Of a stretch of DNA of 64,000 nt, positions 61,375-64,000 are shown one piece after another. The DNA comes from Treponema phagedenis (lineage in GTDB: Bacteria; Spirochaetota; Spirochaetia; Treponematales; Treponemataceae), in the NCBI RefSeq assembly GCF_008153345.1, contig NZ_CP042818.1, positions 434,001 to 498,000 on the forward strand. Direction: 5' to 3'. A program made the position numbers and the translations under genes. Every line of letters starts with the position of its first letter. The first letter of the stretch is position 1. The notes under the pieces were generated by a model. The model made no database searches, was not told where the DNA came from, and saw only the letters and a program-made list of their open reading frames with translations.

Positions 61375-62376
61375 CTACAAAGCGCCCATAAGTTTTGCAG
61401 CCGAGCTTGCATAACTTGCGCCTTGCCCCGCGCTCTTTGCCTCAGGGTCACTTAAAACAATTTCAGTGCCCAATACCGGGTCAGCCATTGCGTTAAAAAT
61501 TGCCGTAAGAGTTTCAATGCTTGATGCCTTCTTTCCGTCCGAGAGCAAAAGCTCATTACTTAATGTAAGCCCATTCGCTAACACTTCAAGGTCTTTTAAA
61601 TGCGCCGCCGGAACCTTCCCTTTTGCTGCCTGCATAAGGCTTGCCGTTTTTGTTTTACGCAGCTCATTCAAAAGCATTTTTGTGCGCGGGTCGGAATCTG
61701 ACAAGCTCAATTCATCTTCAGGGTGTTTTTCCTGAAATGCTAAAAGCTTTCTTTTCAACTCTTCGTTTTCAGTTTTAAGCTTTTCAAAATCTTCACCGCT
61801 TCCATTACTCCCGGCCTTTGCTTTTTCAAGTTCCGCGGTGAGTTTTTGAACCTCTGCCTCAAGTTCGGCTATCCTTTTTTTAGCCTCATCAAGTTCATTC
61901 ATTTTTTTTACTCCTTCGTCCATATCGGACAATGTGATTTTCCAGACCGCGGGAAATGCGTGAATTACTCCGCTGTCATCCAACTGTATTTTTTCTTTTA
62001 TATTTTTTTTAAAACTTTTAATTGCCGCAGGCTCTTCGCCCAAATATGCCAAATGGTGCAAGTACAATTTTCCGGTTTCGCCTGAGCGTTTCGCTCCGAT
62101 TGAGCATTCCGGGAAAAATCCCGCGTCAACGGCTTTCGCTAATTCATCCTGTTCTTCAATAATGCCGTATAAAATACCGTCTTTTAATTCAAGGCTTACA
62201 ACAGATCCGAGTCGAGGTTCAGCCGCTTCGGTAACATGCCCGATTGTGATGGGGCTTGAATCTTGTGCGGTAAATGATTCGTAAATTTCCTGTAAGTCTT
62301 GTTCACTTACAATTTGCGTATTTGATTGCGAGCCGAAAACTCCGGCACGCGCAATCGGTCTTATTCTTGTTTTCAT
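61375..62376 (-). CDS. Mu I-type prohead protease with fused scaffold
   Basis: 333 residues. The N-terminal 170 residues form a serine-type prohead protease (ITIGHVTEAAEPRLGSVVSL, AGFFPECSIGAKRSGETG, KLYLHHLAYLGEEPAAIK), and the central coiled coil (LDEAKKRIAELEAEVQKLTA) with the Glu/Lys-rich end is the scaffold. Such a fusion is typical of Mu gpI and its internal Z product. The protease cuts the scaffold to let the head mature. It is the most upstream head gene in the window. Confidence 0.88.
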   Translation of the reverse strand: MKTRIRPIARAGVFGSQSNTQIVSEQDLQEIYESFTAQDSSPITIGHVTEAAEPRLGSVVSLELKDGILYGIIEEQDELAKAVDAGFFPECSIGAKRSGETGKLYLHHLAYLGEEPAAIKSFKKNIKEKIQLDDSGVIHAFPAVWKITLSDMDEGVKKMNELDEAKKRIAELEAEVQKLTAELEKAKAGSNGSGEDFEKLKTENEELKRKLLAFQEKHPEDELSLSDSDPRTKMLLNELRKTKTASLMQAAKGKVPAAHLKDLEVLANGLTLSNELLLSDGKKASSIETLTAIFNAMADPVLGTEIVLSDPEAKSAGQGASYASSAAKLMGAL

Positions 62377-62445
62377 AGCTTGATGATACCGCGTTTTAAA
62401 TGCGAAAATCGGAGAGGAGATACATTGAATGTAATTTTTTTTTAG

Positions 62446-62473
62446 TTGAGTTTTTTATTTTTTAAGGTATAAT
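62446..62473 (+). promoter_or_regulatory. Promoter of the STAS-like gene
   Basis: TTGAGT at 62446-62451 and TATAAT at 62468-62473 are 16 bases apart on the + strand, directly before the STAS-like gene and facing away from the head operon. Confidence 0.55.
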
Positions 62474-62497
62474 GTGAAAAAAAAAGAGGTGAGAAAA

Positions 62498-62812
62498 TTG
62501 AAGGAAGCAACATTAAAAGTAGCGGAATGCGGCAGCGGCTATAAATATCAAGGCGCAAGGTTTATTCATTTAGGCCCCGATTCCGGAGAAGAATTCAGAG
62601 AGAATTTTTTAATTCCGTTTCTTAAAAAAAATAAATCCGATTGCAGGTTGTGTGTTGACTTTGCCGGCACTGTTGTATTTACGCACGGATTTTTGGAAGA
62701 AAGTTTTGGAGGCGCAATACGGCTCGGGTTTGAAACGGTAAAAAAAATTCAATTTAAAAACATTCCGCCTGAAATAAAAAAAGAGCTTTTGCGCTTGATA
62801 AAAGAAAAATAA
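62498..62812 (+). CDS. STAS-like (DUF4325) protein in the prophage
   Basis: About 104 residues from TTG 62498, 6 bases after AGAGGTGAG; the GTG eight codons upstream has no ribosome site. FRENFLIPFLKKNKSDCRLC, then VDFAGTVVFTHGFLEESFGG and IRLGFETVKKIQF fit the STAS-like DUF4325 family, including the 'D-x-x-G...FxEExFG' pattern. These small proteins act in phage-borne or signalling modules, sometimes next to ATPase-like partners, but none is seen here. It is transcribed against the head genes from its own promoter. Confidence 0.75.
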   Translation: MKEATLKVAECGSGYKYQGARFIHLGPDSGEEFRENFLIPFLKKNKSDCRLCVDFAGTVVFTHGFLEESFGGAIRLGFETVKKIQFKNIPPEIKKELLRLIKEK

Positions 62813-62880
62813 AAAAGCCCCGCGCATTTTTGCGGAGCTTTAAAAAATAAAGATGAGAAAGGAAAAAGGCGGGCATGAGC
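62811..62880 (-). terminator. Two terminators after the small prophage regulatory genes
   Basis: On the minus strand GCGGGC, a short loop and GCCCGC at about 62887-62866 are followed by CTTTTTCC. Further on, GCTCCGC and GCGGGGC close an A-rich loop at about 62842-62818 followed by CTTTTTTAT. Both end transcription coming from 63363. Confidence 0.6.
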
Positions 62881-62895
62881 GCCCGCTTAAAAATT

Positions 62896-63099
62896 TTATT
62901 TGTCTTTTTGCTTTGCTCGTTTACCGGGTTTCGCTCGTGCAAGAAAACGTTCGTAGTCTGATTCTGTAAATACATAAATTTTTCTGCGATTTTCCCCGAC
63001 ATAATCTATATCATTTTCAGCCGCCCAGCGTGAGACTGTCTGCACTTCGCAACCGCAGCGCTCGGCTATATCCTTTGTTGTTAAAAGTTTTCTTGCCAT
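62896..63099 (-). CDS. Small helix-turn-helix DNA-binding protein (excisionase type)
   Basis: 67 residues from ATG 63099, which follows AAGGGGGTGC. MARKLLTTKDIAERCGCEVQ and TVSRWAAENDIDYVG form the helix-turn-helix, and NRRKIYVFTESDYERFLARA the wing, as in Xis/MerR-like excisionase proteins. The C-terminus is very basic (KPGKRAKQKDK). It follows two tiny genes in one transcript and may control phage gene expression or DNA transposition. Confidence 0.85.
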   Translation of the reverse strand: MARKLLTTKDIAERCGCEVQTVSRWAAENDIDYVGENRRKIYVFTESDYERFLARAKPGKRAKQKDK

Positions 63100-63100
63100 A

Positions 63101-63187
63101 TTAGCACCCCCTTGTAAATTTGATAATAAGGTAAAACGCATAGACTACGATAAATCCGGCAAGTAATAGCTTAAATCGTTTTGTCAT
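63101..63187 (-). CDS. Tiny membrane protein (28 aa)
   Basis: The minus strand encodes MTKRFKLLLAGFIVVYAFYL and ends IIKFTRGC, one probable membrane helix with a basic N-terminus. GGAGGTG lies 6 bases before the ATG, and its stop is one base before the start of the helix-turn-helix gene. No family is recognised. Confidence 0.5.
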   Translation of the reverse strand: MTKRFKLLLAGFIVVYAFYLIIKFTRGC

Positions 63188-63252
63188 AATTGACACCTCC
63201 ATAAAAAAAATGTATTATAAAGGTCGGAGAGGTTTTCTCCGACCCGCACCGC

Positions 63253-63363
63253 TTATTTAAGCAGAGCTTCAATGATTGCGGCGATTGCCAGAAGTGCGGT
63301 GGATATGGCAACTATCCACTCGGTAACACTTGGCGTTTGCCGCTTTTTTTTGCGTTTCCGCAT
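63253..63363 (-). CDS. Tiny membrane protein (36 aa)
   Basis: The minus strand encodes MRKRKKKRQTPSVTEWIVAI and ends LLAIAAIIEALLK. A strongly basic start is followed by a single membrane helix. GAGGAGG lies 7 bases before the ATG, directly behind a consensus promoter. Function unknown. Confidence 0.5.
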   Translation of the reverse strand: MRKRKKKRQTPSVTEWIVAISTALLAIAAIIEALLK

Positions 63364-63394
63364 TTTTTAACCTCCTCATCTTTAATATGATTAT

Positions 63395-63423
63395 ATTATA
63401 CAACAAGATGTATTTTGTGTCAA
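63395..63423 (-). promoter_or_regulatory. Consensus promoter of the small prophage regulatory genes
   Basis: On the minus strand TTGACA (63423-63418), 17 bases, TATAAT (63400-63395). Both boxes match the consensus exactly. The transcript runs through the 36-residue, 28-residue and helix-turn-helix genes. Confidence 0.85.
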
Positions 63424-63465
63424 GACCTTTTTTAAAAAAGTTTTATTTTTTTTTGCGGTTGATAA

Positions 63466-63516
63466 AATAAAAAAAAGCCCCGCGCATTTTTGCTCGGAGC
63501 TTTAAAAAATAAAGAT
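63466..63516 (-). terminator. Terminator nearly identical to the one at 62811-62857
   Basis: The same segment, AAAGCCCCGCGCATTTTTGC with the downstream AGCTTTAAAAAATAAAGATG, occurs here and at 62815-62857. On the minus strand it is a GC stem followed by a run of T. It ends the gene at 63531-64000. Confidence 0.65.
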
Positions 63517-63530
63517 GAGTTTTTGTTGTA

Positions 63531-64000
63531 TTACCAATTTTTACTTGGTTCAGTAAGTATATCTGCTGTAATAAAATCTTTTATTTTTTGTAAATCATCC
63601 CCTTTAAAAGTTAATATATCAAAATAGGATTTTTCCCCCTTGTATTGAACAATAAGCGAGTTTGTTTTCAAGATATTATTAATTTCTTCGGGAGTTATTA
63701 TAAATCGAGCAAATTCGTGAACAAAAGAGTCATTACCAATTCGAATAACATCTCTAGTAGGGTTTTTATCTTTTAATTTAACAGTGCTTGTATCTGTTTT
63801 AAAATCAAGAGAATCGATAAAAGCCCATGTGCGTGGGTCTTGATAGAGTACATCAAAAAAATAAATATATTCGCCAGTATAACCTTTTTCTTTTAAGGTA
63901 TTCATCGCATTTTCTTCAGGTAGAATTTTCCCTGCTAATAAGCACTGGACACCGCCGAATCCATCGCTTTTTTTATAAATCAGTAAATTATTTGTAATTT
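63531..64000 (-). CDS. Partial gene of unknown function at the window edge
   Basis: About 156 residues are readable. The frame is open to the edge and its start lies beyond base 64000. An internal ATG at 63905 is possible but the frame continues upstream of it (YKKSDGFGGVQCLLAGKILP). It is a mixed alpha/beta soluble protein (YIYFFDVLYQDPRTWAFIDS, IITPEEINNILKTNSLIV). No family is recognised. It probably belongs to the prophage because of its direction and the shared terminator sequence. Confidence 0.5.
   Translation of the reverse strand, partial: ITNNLLIYKKSDGFGGVQCLLAGKILPEENAMNTLKEKGYTGEYIYFFDVLYQDPRTWAFIDSLDFKTDTSTVKLKDKNPTRDVIRIGNDSFVHEFARFIITPEEINNILKTNSLIVQYKGEKSYFDILTFKGDDLQKIKDFITADILTEPSKNW

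Larger units (their letters stand above)
46512..64000 (-). mobile_element. Mu-like transposable prophage with siphovirus-type tail (right-hand part)
   Basis: From 46512 to the window end nearly all genes are leftward phage genes in the order protease/scaffold, decoration, capsid, connector, Mu gpG-like, tail tube, tail chaperone, tape measure, tail hub, fibres, methylase. A Mu I-type protease and G-type morphogenesis protein with a frameshifted tail chaperone and no sheath gene resemble the D3112/B3 type of transposable phage. The candidate terminus is TGTAACTTTACGCG at 46512, followed by two GGTTTGGCAAAA repeats, and the DNA to its left is an interrupted host gene. Terminase, portal, transposase and the other end are not in the window. 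Confidence 0.88.

Noticed and set aside
1-64000. tRNA or rRNA genes and CRISPR arrays
   Set aside because: No cloverleaf with a GTTCGAATC-like arm, no rRNA sequence and no regularly spaced direct repeats were seen. The repeats present are hairpin elements of irregular spacing.

Overview
The window looks like a spirochaete chromosome, most probably an oral-type Treponema. The GC content is moderate to low, chemotaxis genes are frequent, the UMP kinase is of archaeal type, and there are DUF192 and paired cyclic-nucleotide-domain proteins and a transposable (Mu-like) prophage. The genus is an inference from gene families, because no rRNA or tRNA gene is present.

Region by region. 1-6 kb: the 3' end of a PHP-type hydrolase, an AzgA-type purine permease, a rearrangement junction joining a truncated DUF436 gene to a truncated MacB-type ABC ATPase, a ribbon-helix-helix/SPFH gene pair, and an HD-domain phosphohydrolase. 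6.3-8.3 kb: a chemoreceptor gene whose start codon is followed by a 20-base poly-C tract that puts it out of frame as read here. 8.7-12.2 kb: a leucine-rich-repeat lipoprotein, then a leftward operon padR / DUF1700 / pspC / small membrane protein / DUF4097, the last ending early at an A10 tract. 12.4-22 kb: a membrane-anchored PstS-like protein, an MBL-fold RNA-processing-type hydrolase, rlmB, pta, a TPR protein and a hybrid histidine kinase. 22-32 kb: housekeeping genes (dksA-like, infA, a J-domain gene, pyrH, cysS, murB) and an ECF sigma / anti-sigma / IPT-transglutaminase operon. 32.6-36.4 kb: cheR, cheB and a sugar-type binding lipoprotein. 37-44.5 kb: a deleted IS3 element and an addAB-like recombination nuclease pair. 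44.8-46.5 kb: a second chemoreceptor, broken by a frameshift and cut off by prophage DNA. 46.5-64 kb: the right-hand part of a Mu-like prophage with siphovirus-type tail genes (D12-class adenine methylase, lipoprotein moron, fibres, tail hub, tape measure, frameshifted tail chaperone, frameshifted tail tube, capsid, decoration protein, protease/scaffold), a STAS-like gene on the opposite strand, and small regulatory genes. The left end of the prophage lies outside the window.

The most unusual signal is non-coding. At least nine intergenic gaps carry related elements built on one core of about 55 bp, which reads GCATTCCTATGGTAAATTGC at one end and GCCGTGTCGGGCTCTTTT at the other. Some copies are empty. 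Others carry one or more hairpin cassettes, flanked by a duplicated piece of the core. Within the cassettes the loops and linkers stay constant while both arms of each stem change together, the pattern expected when the fold rather than the sequence is kept.

A second theme is frameshifting at homopolymers: C20 in a chemoreceptor, A10 in the DUF4097 gene, A7 in the second chemoreceptor, and A9 as a probable programmed -1 slip in the prophage tail chaperone. The first could be phase variation. The second and third may be phase variation, mutation or sequencing error, and raw reads would decide.
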